Positions 8,118-16,335 of a stretch of DNA of 64,000 nucleotides are shown here, piece after piece. Each line of letters opens with the position of its first letter. Within the stretch, counting starts at the first letter, position 1. The stretch is from positions 186,001 to 250,000 of the forward strand of contig NZ_LWBP01000002.1 of assembly GCF_002078015.1 (NCBI RefSeq), in the 5' to 3' direction. This stretch comes from Niastella populi. Lineage in GTDB: Bacteria; Bacteroidota; Bacteroidia; Chitinophagales; Chitinophagaceae. The translations under genes and the position numbers were made by a program. The notes below the pieces were generated by a model. The model worked only from the letters and a program-made list of their open reading frames with translations. It ran no database searches and was not told the origin of the DNA.

Positions 8118-9665
8118 TTAATGCGCGTCGGTAACGATAACCGGTTTCTTTTTAAATTTCTGCAGGTAAATTACCGGGATGGCTGCCAGTACAAATACAC
8201 CTATGAGCATGTACATATGATCGTAGGTTACCAGCATGGTTTGCCTGATGATATTTCCTTCCATCATTTGATTGCTCGCCTGCTGGGCATCGAGTAAATT
8301 ATATCCTTTGCCCATCAACATCCGCACCAGGCCTTCCTTACGCTCAACATAAGCGGGGTTATACTGGTTTGCATTTCCAAGTAGCGCGGTACGCACCTCG
8401 CCCGATTTAACATGGATAAGCGTTGTGAGAATGGCCACACCAAAGGACCCGCCCAACTGGCGCATCATATTGTTCAAACCTGTTCCCTGCCCAATTTGTT
8501 TGCCCTGAAGCCCCTGAACCGCCAGCGTGGTCAATGGAACGAACAGGACGGCCATACCTATACCGCGAATGATCAGCGGCCAGAAGAAGTCGCCGGTGCC
8601 CGATTCCAGCGTGCTGTTCGACAACATCCAGCAAAACACAAAGAACAGGATAAAACCCCCGGTTGCCATAAACTGGGCCGGCACTCCTTTCTTTAACATG
8701 GCGCCTACGAAAGGCATCATTAAAATGGTTGCCAAACCACCGGGCAATAAGATCAGCCCGGTTTGCAGGGCGGTAAAGTGTAACAGGTTCTGACAAAATA
8801 CCGGGAATATGAATACCGACCCATACAATGCGAAGCCAAGCGCAAATGAGGTTATAATGCCTATTGCGAAGCTGCGGTTCTTCAGGATGCGAAAATCCAC
8901 TACCGGGTGATTGGTGCTTAATTCACGCCAGATAAAACCAATACCGGCCAATAAGGTCGTTATTGTAAGGAAGGCGATGTAGGGCGTCTGGAACCAGTCT
9001 TCGGTTTCTCCTTTCTCAAGCACTACCTGCAAACTACCTACGCCTATTGCCAGCAACAGGATGCCCCACCAGTCGATGGGTTTTCCCTTTTCAAACATCG
9101 GCGACTCCCGCACGAACATCGATACCAGGAAGGCGGCGATGGCGCCCACAGGTATATTCACATAGAAAATATACCGCCAGTTGGTATTGTCAACAATGTA
9201 ACCTCCGATGGTGGGGCCCAGGGTTGGGCCAACCACCGCACCCAAACCAAACAGCGCAGTTGCCATACCAATTTCTTCGCGGGGCCAGGTTTCCATCAAA
9301 ATGGCCTGTGCTGTTGACAGCAAACCACCGCCGGCCAAACCCTGCAACAGGCGGAAGAGAATGAGCTCGGTTAAAGAGCCCGCCTGACCGCACAAATAAG
9401 AGGCGGCTGTAAATATGAGAATGGAAGCCAGGAAATAATTCTTCCGGCCAAAACGGTCGCCCAGCCAGCCCGACATGGGAAGTACGATCACGTTAGCCAC
9501 CGCATAACCGGTAACCAGCCAGCCGGCATCTTCCAGCGTAGCGCCAAGGTTACCCATAATATCAGGCAGGGCCACGTTCACAATGGTGGTATCGATCAAC
9601 TCCAGCAGTGAAGCCATGATCACGGTAATGGTGATGATCCATTTCCTAAAACCTTGTTCTGCCAT
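8118..9665 (-). CDS. DHA2 family multidrug MFS transporter (EmrB/QacA type)
   Basis: 515 residues with about 14 hydrophobic segments, typical of DHA2 drug:H+ antiporters. Motif A is GWLGDRFGRKNYF near residues 64-76, and antiporter motif C is GLGAVVGPTLGPTIGG near 145-160. It is the last gene of tetR-tolC-hlyD-emrB. Together with the HlyD adaptor and TolC channel it should form a tripartite pump moving lipophilic drugs or toxic metabolites across both membranes. It begins 154 bp after the hlyD stop; that gap holds a heptamer stem-loop array, so its expression may differ from the genes upstream. Confidence 0.93.
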   Translation of the reverse strand: MAEQGFRKWIITITVIMASLLELIDTTIVNVALPDIMGNLGATLEDAGWLVTGYAVANVIVLPMSGWLGDRFGRKNYFLASILIFTAASYLCGQAGSLTELILFRLLQGLAGGGLLSTAQAILMETWPREEIGMATALFGLGAVVGPTLGPTIGGYIVDNTNWRYIFYVNIPVGAIAAFLVSMFVRESPMFEKGKPIDWWGILLLAIGVGSLQVVLEKGETEDWFQTPYIAFLTITTLLAGIGFIWRELSTNHPVVDFRILKNRSFAIGIITSFALGFALYGSVFIFPVFCQNLLHFTALQTGLILLPGGLATILMMPFVGAMLKKGVPAQFMATGGFILFFVFCWMLSNSTLESGTGDFFWPLIIRGIGMAVLFVPLTTLAVQGLQGKQIGQGTGLNNMMRQLGGSFGVAILTTLIHVKSGEVRTALLGNANQYNPAYVERKEGLVRMLMGKGYNLLDAQQASNQMMEGNIIRQTMLVTYDHMYMLIGVFVLAAIPVIYLQKFKKKPVIVTDAH

Positions 9666-9722
9666 TTTAAATAATTTACTTTTTAAGCTCGCGTCTGTAG
9701 TTTACCTCGCTATTATCTGCCT

Positions 9723-9819
9723 AAAGCTAAAAGTCGTAAGCCATAAGCAAAAGGCGCATGGTAAACGTAACGCAAAACTGTATTTGCTTACAGCTCTAGG
9801 CTTATAGCCTACAGCTGTA
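9723..9819. repeat. Heptamer array (NNTAAGC type) inside the efflux operon
   Basis: Left arm: AAAGCTA AAAGTCG TAAGCCA TAAGCAA AAGGCGC. Right arm: GCTTACA GCTCTAG GCTTATA GCCTACA GCTGTAT. Both hold a 7-bp register and are inverted relative to each other, so the transcript could fold into one long imperfect stem. On the minus strand the array starts directly at the hlyD stop codon with TAATACAGC. Confidence 0.8.
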
Positions 9820-10872
9820 TTATGATTTCTTAGTATCAACCACCACTTTGGCGCTCATCCCGGGACGCAGGCGGGTAAAAAGCTCAGCATCCGATTTATC
9901 GAGCTTCACGCGAACCGGAATGCGTTGCACCACTTTTACGAAGTTGCCGGTAGCGTTATCAGGCGGCAGCAAGGAAAACCTGGCGCCGGTTGCACCTGCA
10001 AACGATTCTACGGTTCCGTTTATCGGGTGACCCTCAAAAGCATCTACATCGATGTGTACGGTTTGTCCGATCTTAATATTCCCGATCTGTGTTTCTTTGA
10101 AGTTGGCTGTCAGGAACAAATTGCCATCGTTTACAATTGAGAACAATGACTGACCGGCCTGTACCAACTGACCGGGTTGAATGGTCTTTTTGGAAACGAT
10201 GCCATCAGCGGGAGCCGTAATAACAGTATAGCTCAATTGCAGTCTGGCATACTCGATATCCGCTTCACGCAAACCTATGTTGGAAGCCGTAGCCTGTACC
10301 TGCTGCCGGTTGGTGCTTACTTTTTCAGTTGCAACCGGAACCTGGGTTTGAGCGGCATGCAATGTTGCTTCAGCAGCATCTTTTTCAGCCCTGGCGGCAT
10401 CGTATTGCGCCTTGGTGATGGCATGGTCTTCATACAGGGCCTCATACCGTTTAAAATCTTCGGTTGCTTTCCACACACGCACCCTCGCGGTTTCTATATT
10501 GGCCTGTGCGGTTGCAATACCGGTTCTTGCCTCATTCACGGCAAACTGCTGTACGTTCACCGATTGTTTAGCCACTGCCAGTGCAGCCTGGGCCTGTTGC
10601 AATTTGATCTGAAAATCGCGGTCATCGAGCACAACGAGGGTATCGCCTGCTTTTACGAACTGGTTATCTTTAAACCGGATCTCTTTTATGTAACCGCTTA
10701 CCCGGGTAACAACAGGACTGATGTCTGCGTCTATCTGGGCATTATCGGTTTCTTCATGGCTTTTGCCATAGAAATATTCTTTGGCGGTGAAAGCCAGTGC
10801 GCCAACCAATACCAGACCGAGGATAACAGGGAAGATGATCTTTTTTCCTTTATTCTTTTTTGCTTCGCTCAT
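9820..10872 (-). CDS. HlyD/EmrA-type membrane fusion protein
   Basis: 350 residues. One N-terminal transmembrane anchor (about 10-30, IIFPVILGLVLVGALAF) precedes a biotinyl-lipoyl-like half (SPVVTRVSGYIKEIRFKDNQ, about 50-80). A long Ala/Gln/Glu-rich coiled-coil hairpin follows (about 85-215), then the second lipoyl half and beta-barrel (TVITAPADGIVSKKTIQPGQ). It is the periplasmic adaptor linking the EmrB-like inner-membrane pump to the TolC-like channel. It starts 33 bp after tolC. Its stop abuts the AATACAGC boundary of a heptamer array. Confidence 0.92.
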   Translation of the reverse strand: MSEAKKNKGKKIIFPVILGLVLVGALAFTAKEYFYGKSHEETDNAQIDADISPVVTRVSGYIKEIRFKDNQFVKAGDTLVVLDDRDFQIKLQQAQAALAVAKQSVNVQQFAVNEARTGIATAQANIETARVRVWKATEDFKRYEALYEDHAITKAQYDAARAEKDAAEATLHAAQTQVPVATEKVSTNRQQVQATASNIGLREADIEYARLQLSYTVITAPADGIVSKKTIQPGQLVQAGQSLFSIVNDGNLFLTANFKETQIGNIKIGQTVHIDVDAFEGHPINGTVESFAGATGARFSLLPPDNATGNFVKVVQRIPVRVKLDKSDAELFTRLRPGMSAKVVVDTKKS

Positions 10873-10905
10873 ACAATATCTCTTTAATTATTTTTTTAAA
10901 TGGTG

Positions 10906-12237
10906 TTAGGGTTGAATATGTCCGGTTGATTTCAAAAGGGTATAATAAGCGGCGGTAGCATCTGCTTTTGCCAGCTCGAGATTCAAACGCGACTGGTACA
11001 ACAGGGTTTGTGCATCGATACGGTCAGTGGTGGTAGCCAGGTTATTTTTGAATTTCGATTCTGTGATCCTTTCGTTTTCCGTAGCCTGCACCACTGCGTC
11101 ATTCAATAATTTAATTTTTTCGAGCGATTGCTGATACTGGTTGTAAGACCTGTTTACATCCATTTTCACCTGGTCGGTCAGCAACTCGCGGGTGGCAGCC
11201 ACTTCCTGTCTTTGCAGGTTGGCCTCCGTTAATTTGTTCTTGTTCTTAAAGAAACCAGTAATGTCCCAGCTTGCATTTACACCTACTACGAATGGCGCCA
11301 GGTAGGTTGCGCCTTTGGGGAACAATGCTTTTGTAGGATTGATGTAATAAAGGTTGCCGCCTACGCCAACGGTTGGCAGTTTTTCGTCATGTACCTTTTT
11401 TACATTTATTTCCGCCAGCTTGTCCTGGTAATTCAGCGAGCTGAATTCCTTTCTATCTTGCAGGGCCTGCTTCATGTAAACATCCGGTCTGTCATTCAAA
11501 TCCAGTTTGTAAACAACGTCCTGTACCTGTACTGTTGTGTTCTCTGGCAGACCCAGCAAGATATTCAGGTTATAATTCACCACTTTTAGGTTATTGTTCA
11601 GTTCAATTTCCTGTACCTGTATGTTCGATTTCTCTAATTGAAAGCGTAATACATCGTTCTTTGTGGCCAGGCCCTGGCTTTCGAATTTCTTCACTTCGGC
11701 CAGTTTCGATTCAACATCCTGCAGGTTCTGCGCTACGATCTTCTGGTTCTGCTGAATTTTATAGAAGTTGATATAGGCTCCGATGACATTGTATACGATT
11801 TCATCCCTGTCTGTTTCAGCATTCAGCTTGCTGCTTTGGATCAGCAGGTTGGCCGATTCGCGTGCATACCGGTAACGGTGACCCGCAATAATGGGCTGGT
11901 TAACGCTCAGGGTTGCCTGGTACAACGTATTGTCGAATGGGAACTTCATGCTTTTAGGGTCAGTGCCATCAGATGAAGGCAGGGCAAAGGAGCGCTGCAG
12001 CATCAGGGCGTGACTGTAGCCGCCGCTTATTTTGGCGGTAGGCAGTGTTTCATCTTTTGCCTGTTCCAGTTGCGAAACAGCCTGTTCTATTTTATTTTGT
12101 GCCAGCTTCAGTTGTTTGCTGTTCTGCACACCCAGGCGAACGGCTTCCTCCAGGCTTATGGTTCTGACCTGTGCTTCAGCAGAAAAAATGGTTAGTAATA
12201 AGGCCAATCCGGATACTATTTTCTTTTTCAGGTTCAT
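10906..12237 (-). CDS. TolC family outer membrane efflux protein
   Basis: 443 residues. Signal peptide about 1-22 (ends FSAEAQ). Two OEP repeats (about 25-220 and 235-435) with long alpha-helical coiled-coil stretches follow, for example RLGVQNSKQLKLAQNKIEQAVSQ. It forms the trimeric outer-membrane channel of the tripartite pump encoded with the downstream hlyD and emrB genes. It begins 19 bp after the tetR stop, so the regulator and pump are on one transcript. Confidence 0.92.
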   Translation of the reverse strand: MNLKKKIVSGLALLLTIFSAEAQVRTISLEEAVRLGVQNSKQLKLAQNKIEQAVSQLEQAKDETLPTAKISGGYSHALMLQRSFALPSSDGTDPKSMKFPFDNTLYQATLSVNQPIIAGHRYRYARESANLLIQSSKLNAETDRDEIVYNVIGAYINFYKIQQNQKIVAQNLQDVESKLAEVKKFESQGLATKNDVLRFQLEKSNIQVQEIELNNNLKVVNYNLNILLGLPENTTVQVQDVVYKLDLNDRPDVYMKQALQDRKEFSSLNYQDKLAEINVKKVHDEKLPTVGVGGNLYYINPTKALFPKGATYLAPFVVGVNASWDITGFFKNKNKLTEANLQRQEVAATRELLTDQVKMDVNRSYNQYQQSLEKIKLLNDAVVQATENERITESKFKNNLATTTDRIDAQTLLYQSRLNLELAKADATAAYYTLLKSTGHIQP

Positions 12238-12256
12238 GCGTTCTATATATTAAATG

Positions 12257-12898
12257 TTATTCTTCGTTTTTGAAATCCAGATGAGCCCGCATCATTTGCT
12301 TTAAATGTGTTTTTAACCGGGGAGCGATCTTCTTACGGTAAGTAAGATCATCTGTTTCATCGACCTTCATCAGGCGGCAATACAGGCTTTTTGAGTTCGT
12401 TATATGTGTCAACGTGCCAAACACACTCGCCATGGTGAGTTCTATATCTACCTTACAAAAGATCTTTTTCTTTTGACCGTCGGCGATCACTTTTTTGATC
12501 TGCTCGAGGTTGCGCATCTTTATATTTATTATTAACTCTTTTATTTCGGGCGACCGGGCATGATTGTATTGTTGCGACATGATACAATGGAACCGGAAGT
12601 TGTTGAATATCCTTTCTACATAAAAGTCAACCAGCTTATCGATCTTGTCCCAGGGAGTGAGCGTTTGGTTCTTGGCCAGCTCTTCAATTATTCCCAGCGT
12701 ATAACCGGCCCGGTCTTCGATCAATGCTTCCAGTAACTTCTCCTTTGATCCGAAGTAGTAAGATATCATGGCAAGATTTACGTTAGCGAGTTGCGCTATA
12801 TCCCGCACAGAAGTCCCATCAAATCCCTTGTCGGCAAACAACTGTTCGGCAACTGCCAGAATGTGTGCCCTTTTATCAACTTTTTCCGTGAGTGACAT
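12257..12898 (-). CDS. TetR family repressor of the efflux operon
   Basis: 213 residues from the ATG at 12898 (MSLTEKVDKRAHILAVAEQL). The frame stays open further upstream, but that extension would cross the promoter and operators. The N-terminal TetR HTH (about 9-55) includes GTSVRDIAQLANVNLAMISYYF; the C-terminal ligand domain is variable. It is the first gene of tetR-tolC-hlyD-emrB and sits just downstream of two tandem 17-bp repeats that overlap its promoter. Autorepression relieved by a pump substrate is the expected logic; this is inferred from layout. Confidence 0.92.
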   Translation of the reverse strand: MSLTEKVDKRAHILAVAEQLFADKGFDGTSVRDIAQLANVNLAMISYYFGSKEKLLEALIEDRAGYTLGIIEELAKNQTLTPWDKIDKLVDFYVERIFNNFRFHCIMSQQYNHARSPEIKELIINIKMRNLEQIKKVIADGQKKKIFCKVDIELTMASVFGTLTHITNSKSLYCRLMKVDETDDLTYRKKIAPRLKTHLKQMMRAHLDFKNEE

Positions 12899-12922
12899 AT
12901 ACAATCTTTTCGTTTGGAGCCC

Positions 12923-12958
12923 CAAAATTAAACAAACGTTTAAATTAAACAAACGTTT
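12923..12958 (-). promoter_or_regulatory. Promoter and tandem operators of the tetR-efflux operon
   Basis: On the minus strand a TTTG (12950-12953) is followed after exactly 19 bp by TAATTTTG (12923-12930), matching the Bacteroidota -33/-7 consensus. Superimposed are two adjacent copies of a 17-bp repeat, AAATTAAACAAACGTTT, at 12925-12941 and 12942-12958, each containing the palindrome AAACGTTT. A repressor bound there would cover both promoter elements. The predicted start lies about 18 bp before the tetR ATG. Confidence 0.75.
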
Positions 12959-13151
12959 AAATAATTTTGGTGCACGGCATTTGTGCACCCGGTTGAAAAT
13001 AACGAGCACCGATCTTTTACTAACAGTTATTCGTTAAACATGATATTTTATTGATTGCAAAGCACATCGGGAGTGTTCGAAGGGAATGACGAAGGAGAAA
13101 AAAAGAAATTGTATCAGGTGTTCCAATAACAATTAAATAACAAAGTGGAGA

Positions 13152-13178
13152 ATGGTCAATGGTGAATGGTTCCGACTT
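13152..13178. repeat. Short heptamer array (GTNAATG type)
   Basis: GAGAATG GTCAATG GTGAATG GTTCC keeps a 7-bp register. The same word returns at 14007-14036 as GGCAATG GTCAGTG GCCAGGG TACAATG, with complementary CATTGGTCAAC downstream near 14079. Confidence 0.55.
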
Positions 13179-13251
13179 GCTGAGATAACCACTGATCTTA
13201 CGCTTCCCGAATTTCGGGCCGATAGCCGGGGTGGGATATGCAGGAGTTGCC

Positions 13252-13326
13252 ATTTCACGTCAGCCGTTTAAACGGTAATCCCGAATGAAGGAAATCCTTT
13301 GACGTTTGCCGTTTCACGTTTCACGA
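13252..13326. repeat. Heptamer array (TTTCACG type)
   Basis: The first part reads TTTCACG TCAGCCG TTT. The second part reads TTTGACG TTTGCCG TTTCACG TTTCACG in perfect 7-bp register. The 16-mer ACGTTTGCCGTTTCAC is shared exactly with the array at 57660-57946, 44 kb away. Confidence 0.65.
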
Positions 13327-13447
13327 CAACGAGGCAGGCCACCTTTATAGATGTTGCGATCGCCGCAAACGCCCGCCCAGTCGGCGCATGAACATTGTTT
13401 GCAACTTTTTTATATTGCCTGAAAATTTTAGGTAATAACACATAATA

Positions 13448-13636
13448 AACGATACATAATATCGTTTCATTGAAGATTTAGACCAGTTCTGTTGACTGCA
13501 TGCCAATATCTATAACCTGTTTTAAGGCTATTGAAGGCAGAAAGTAAGAGCGGAGCGAAAGGTTATAATTCAGTCACTTAGTTCTCATTTAATAATATCA
13601 GGGTATGAACCGGCTTCTCTAAGCCGGTTTTCTTAT
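13448..13636 (+). ncRNA. Candidate structured small RNA with intrinsic terminator
   Basis: Several helices sit in order without an open frame. A hairpin AAACGAT/ATCGTTT spans 13448-13468. TGACTG (13493-13498) pairs with CAGTCA (13571-13576). Nested inside, TATAACCT (13511-13518) pairs with AGGTTATA (13560-13567). The end is a terminator, AACCGGCTT CTCT AAGCCGGTT plus TTCTTATTTT (13608-13636). No plus-strand gene follows, so this is not a leader. I cannot match it to a family: 6S-like is conceivable from the nested closing helices, and no SRP or tmRNA signature is visible. The 5' end is uncertain. Confidence 0.45.
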
Positions 13637-13707
13637 TTTATGCCCTCTTCACATTGACGTTCACTTCAACCGGCAATAGTGCTAATATTATTTAGCATAA
13701 AAAATAT

Positions 13708-13734
13708 GCCGCCCTTAAAAAAGGGCGGCCTTTT
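13708..13734. terminator. Bidirectional hairpin terminator
   Basis: GCCGCCCTT (13708-13716) and AAGGGCGGC (13721-13729) pair around AAAA. TTTT follows on the plus strand and a T-rich tract on the minus strand. No adjacent gene ends here. Confidence 0.6.
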
Positions 13735-14006
13735 GCCCTATGCACTATTTAACCCCTATTAGAAACTCTTAATAGTCTTTTCAATCTTTTGTGAATCATA
13801 CCACCGCCCGACTTTCGCCGGAGGTGCTGACTACATCAATCCAAAATATTTTTATTAAATACCTTTTTATAGCACTTTTGAAAACCGTACCTGTATGCAT
13901 GCGCTGATTCGTAATCGGGAATTATACTCCGGCATGAGTTGAAGATGGCCCTGGGCGGCCTGTTTGTTTTTCAGTAATAAAAGGGGCTGTGCTATACTAT
14001 TAAGTG

Positions 14007-14036
14007 CAGAGAGGCAATGGTCAGTGGCCAGGGTAC
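14007..14036. repeat. Degenerate heptamer array (GTCAATG type)
   Basis: GGCAATG GTCAGTG GCCAGGG TACAATG in 7-bp register, the same word family as 13152-13178. A partial inverted copy (CATTGGTCAAC) lies about 45 bp downstream. Confidence 0.5.
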
Positions 14037-14448
14037 AATGGGTCAACAAATACAGGAAAAGGTTTTTATCAGTTTTCATTGGTCAACGGATTTCTTTGCC
14101 AGGAAGCATCGTTCATTATCGCTTCCTTTCATTGCCAAAGATATTTAACCAGCAAATACCACACAATAGCATTATTACTTAGGAGCATTCTACGTACATG
14201 TCACCGTTAGTTGATGAATTTACCAGCGTGTACAAACACGCGTTGCCGCTCATATAACAAAAGCTTCCCTTACTCAATTAAATAATCCAATTAATAAACC
14301 TGTAATCGCATTTAACCCAACTGTTAACGTTAGAAATAAAAAATGTATTAAAGATAAATACCGTGTAACCGCATGCTTCAGTTATACACAAATAAAAACT
14401 ACCAATACGTCTTGCAGTCGATGTTGAGCCGTTATCTGGCAATCCCAA

Positions 14449-14478
14449 TAAAAAAACCCGCTGCAGCAGCAGCGGGTT
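14449..14478 (-). terminator. Terminator of the aldo/keto reductase gene
   Basis: AACCCGCTGC (14455-14464) and GCAGCGGGTT (14469-14478) pair around AGCA. On the minus strand a run of T follows the stem. It lies 35 bp after the reductase stop. Confidence 0.8.
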
Positions 14479-14512
14479 AATTGTTTTTCGTACAAATATT
14501 TATTGTAACCGG

Positions 14513-15499
14513 CTATTGCAGGTCCAAAAATGGTTTGTTCTGTAATATCTTTTCTATCTCTTCCATCACTTCTGCCGTCAATAAGGGCAATGCGGCTGTG
14601 GCTTTCAGGTTCTCTTCCAGTTGTTCTGTTTTGGTAGCGCCCAGTATGGCTGTGGTCACATTCGGGTTTTTTACTGTCCAGGCAATTGACAATGCCGCCA
14701 GCGAAACATTCAGCTTTTTAGCCAGCTCACCCAGTTGTTTTGCCTTGTTAAGCTTTTCTTCCTGCAGCCACCTGTTCTTTAACCAGTCGAAGCCTTTGAT
14801 GGCCAGCCGCGAATCTTCGGGTATACCATTATTATATTTACCGGTCAAAAAGCCGGCTGCCAGCGGGCTCCAGATGGTTGTACCCATACCAACATTCCTG
14901 AATACGGGCAGGTAGTCCATTTCCATTTTATGCCGCTCGAACATATTGTACTGGGGCTGTTCCATAACGGGCCCTATTAAACAATACTGTTGCGCCACCC
15001 GGTGGGCTTCCATAATTTCAGCGCCGCTCCACATACTGGTTCCCCAATAAAGGATCTTACCCTGCTGTACCAGGTTGTGCATGGTCCATACCACTTCCTC
15101 AACAGGCACAGCCGGGTCGGGCCGGTGGCAGAAGTAAAGATCGAGGTAGTCGTGTTGTAAACGTTCCAAAGCCTCATGGCAGGCTTCTACAATATGTTTC
15201 CTGCTTAAACCCGTTTGGTTCGGTTTGTTGTTCTTTCGCCAGCCGAAAAACACTTTCGACGAAATAACATATGACGTGCGGTCCCAGTTCTTTTTCTTCA
15301 ATACCCGGCCCATCATTCGCTCGCTTTCACCGTATGCATACCCCTCCGCATTATCAAAAAAGTTAATACCGGCATCGTAGGCCATGCCCATCAATGCATC
15401 GGCTATACTGTCGTCAATTTGTTTGTGAAAAGTTACCCAGCTGCCAAAGGAAAGAACACTCAATTGTAATCCCGATCGTCCAAGTCTTCTATATTCCAT
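14513..15499 (-). CDS. Aldo/keto reductase, Kv-beta-like (AKR6 type)
   Basis: 328 residues, a full (beta/alpha)8 AKR. Visible catalytic residues: Asp and Tyr in NFFDNAEGYAYGESE (about 51-65), Lys in ISSKVFFGW (about 84), and His in YFCHRPDP (about 125). The C-terminal NADPH-binding stretch is ILGATKTEQLEENL. The start MEYRRLGRSGLQLSVLSFG is standard for the Kv-beta/YghZ branch. The protein probably reduces aldehydes or ketones with NADPH in the cytoplasm; the substrate is unknown. It is a single gene with its own terminator; upstream lies an octamer array and then lptC. Confidence 0.92.
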   Translation of the reverse strand: MEYRRLGRSGLQLSVLSFGSWVTFHKQIDDSIADALMGMAYDAGINFFDNAEGYAYGESERMMGRVLKKKNWDRTSYVISSKVFFGWRKNNKPNQTGLSRKHIVEACHEALERLQHDYLDLYFCHRPDPAVPVEEVVWTMHNLVQQGKILYWGTSMWSGAEIMEAHRVAQQYCLIGPVMEQPQYNMFERHKMEMDYLPVFRNVGMGTTIWSPLAAGFLTGKYNNGIPEDSRLAIKGFDWLKNRWLQEEKLNKAKQLGELAKKLNVSLAALSIAWTVKNPNVTTAILGATKTEQLEENLKATAALPLLTAEVMEEIEKILQNKPFLDLQ

Positions 15500-15529
15500 A
15501 AAAATGTATTTAGGATAACAAATATAAGT

Positions 15530-15739
15530 TGACTGGTTGACAAGTTAACAGGTTGACTAGTCTTCCTGTGCGTCATAACAAATAATAGCAGAGAATTACA
15601 TTTTTCGAATAACATTAGCACAGTCAGCCAATCATTTAACTGGCCAGGTTATCAGTATGGCAATTCGTGGAGCCGTTAAAAATCGGGGGCTCCTTGTCAA
15701 CACGTCTACCTGTTAACCCGTCAACTTTCCAACTTGTCA
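15530..15739. repeat. Octamer array (GTTGACNN type), inverted arms, reaching the lptC stop
   Basis: Left arm: GTTGACTG GTTGACAA GTTAACAG GTTGACTA. Right arm: TTGTCAAC ACGTCTAC CTGTTAAC CCGTCAAC TTTCCAAC TTGTCA. Both run in 8-bp register in opposite orientation, about 130 bp apart. The last right-arm unit contains the lptC stop codon (TGA inside GTGACAA on the minus strand). It shares an exact 20-mer with 2548-2567. Confidence 0.8.
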
Positions 15740-16309
15740 CTGCGGCATTCCGTTGCTCGGCACCAGCATGGGGCCTGAACTGCTGTAGAAGGTATAGGAA
15801 GTGAGATTTTGCGCAGCCCGCAAACCATTTTTTGCAAAAATTATTTTGTCGCGCTGGTATACATGCGCGGGTTTATCGGTGTAGAATTCCTGCTTGTCCT
15901 GGTCCCACCACAACTCCTGGGTACGCAGGGTATCGCCATTTTTAATGCTTTGCACCAGCACGCTGTCGCGCAGCAATACTTTATGATCGTACTCTACATA
16001 TTTTGCATAGCGGGCATCCAGCGTACTTTCAACAACGGTACTGTCGTCATAAAAATCAACATGCAGGGTGCGGGGAAACTCCATATAGGCCGAATCGGCC
16101 TGGTAGCGTAACATAAACGGCGAAGTAAGTTTTGCCTTTACCGTGCCGCCCTGGCTCAGGTAGCTCACAATATCTTTGGCCTCTTCTATTGCCACTTTCT
16201 TTTTGAACAACGAATCAACTACTGCCTGGTCGTTTTCGCAGGACATAAAAAAACAACCCATTAAAAAGGCTGCTGCATACAAGTAATATCGTGTTCTTTT
16301 CTTGCGCAT
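15737..16309 (-). CDS. lptC: LPS export ABC transporter periplasmic protein LptC
   Basis: 190 residues. The N-terminal hydrophobic segment and lipobox-like FFMSC (Cys24) suggest a membrane lipoprotein. The LptC/OstA-like beta-jellyroll follows (YMEFPRTLHVDFYDDSTVVESTLDARYAKY). It would pass lipopolysaccharide from the LptBFG inner-membrane complex to LptA across the periplasm. It begins 26 bp after coaX on the same strand, a linkage commonly seen in Bacteroidota. Its stop codon lies inside the terminal unit of an octamer repeat array. Confidence 0.85.
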   Translation of the reverse strand: MRKKRTRYYLYAAAFLMGCFFMSCENDQAVVDSLFKKKVAIEEAKDIVSYLSQGGTVKAKLTSPFMLRYQADSAYMEFPRTLHVDFYDDSTVVESTLDARYAKYVEYDHKVLLRDSVLVQSIKNGDTLRTQELWWDQDKQEFYTDKPAHVYQRDKIIFAKNGLRAAQNLTSYTFYSSSGPMLVPSNGMPQ

Positions 16310-16335
16310 ATTTCACCTGCTATAACCTGGTTCCT

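Larger units (their letters stand above)
12966..14448. other. Large gene-free region with repeat arrays and an RNA candidate
   Basis: About 1.5 kb with no credible protein gene; the short open frames lack coding character. It contains heptamer arrays of the GTNAATG type (13152-13178 and 14007-14036) and TTTCACG type (13252-13326), a structured-RNA candidate (13448-13636), a second hairpin (13708-13734), and AT-rich sequence without visible signals from 14200 to 14440. Confidence 0.6.

Noticed and set aside
7910-8297. Plus-strand open frames antisense to the MFS gene end
   Set aside because: They overlap a terminator and the coding strand of a clear transporter; composition is not protein-like.
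12899-13009. N-terminal extension of the TetR gene
   Set aside because: It would be encoded by the promoter and operators and has no family similarity.
13020-13253. 77-codon minus-strand open frame
   Set aside because: Overlaps a heptamer array, has low-complexity composition and no family resemblance.
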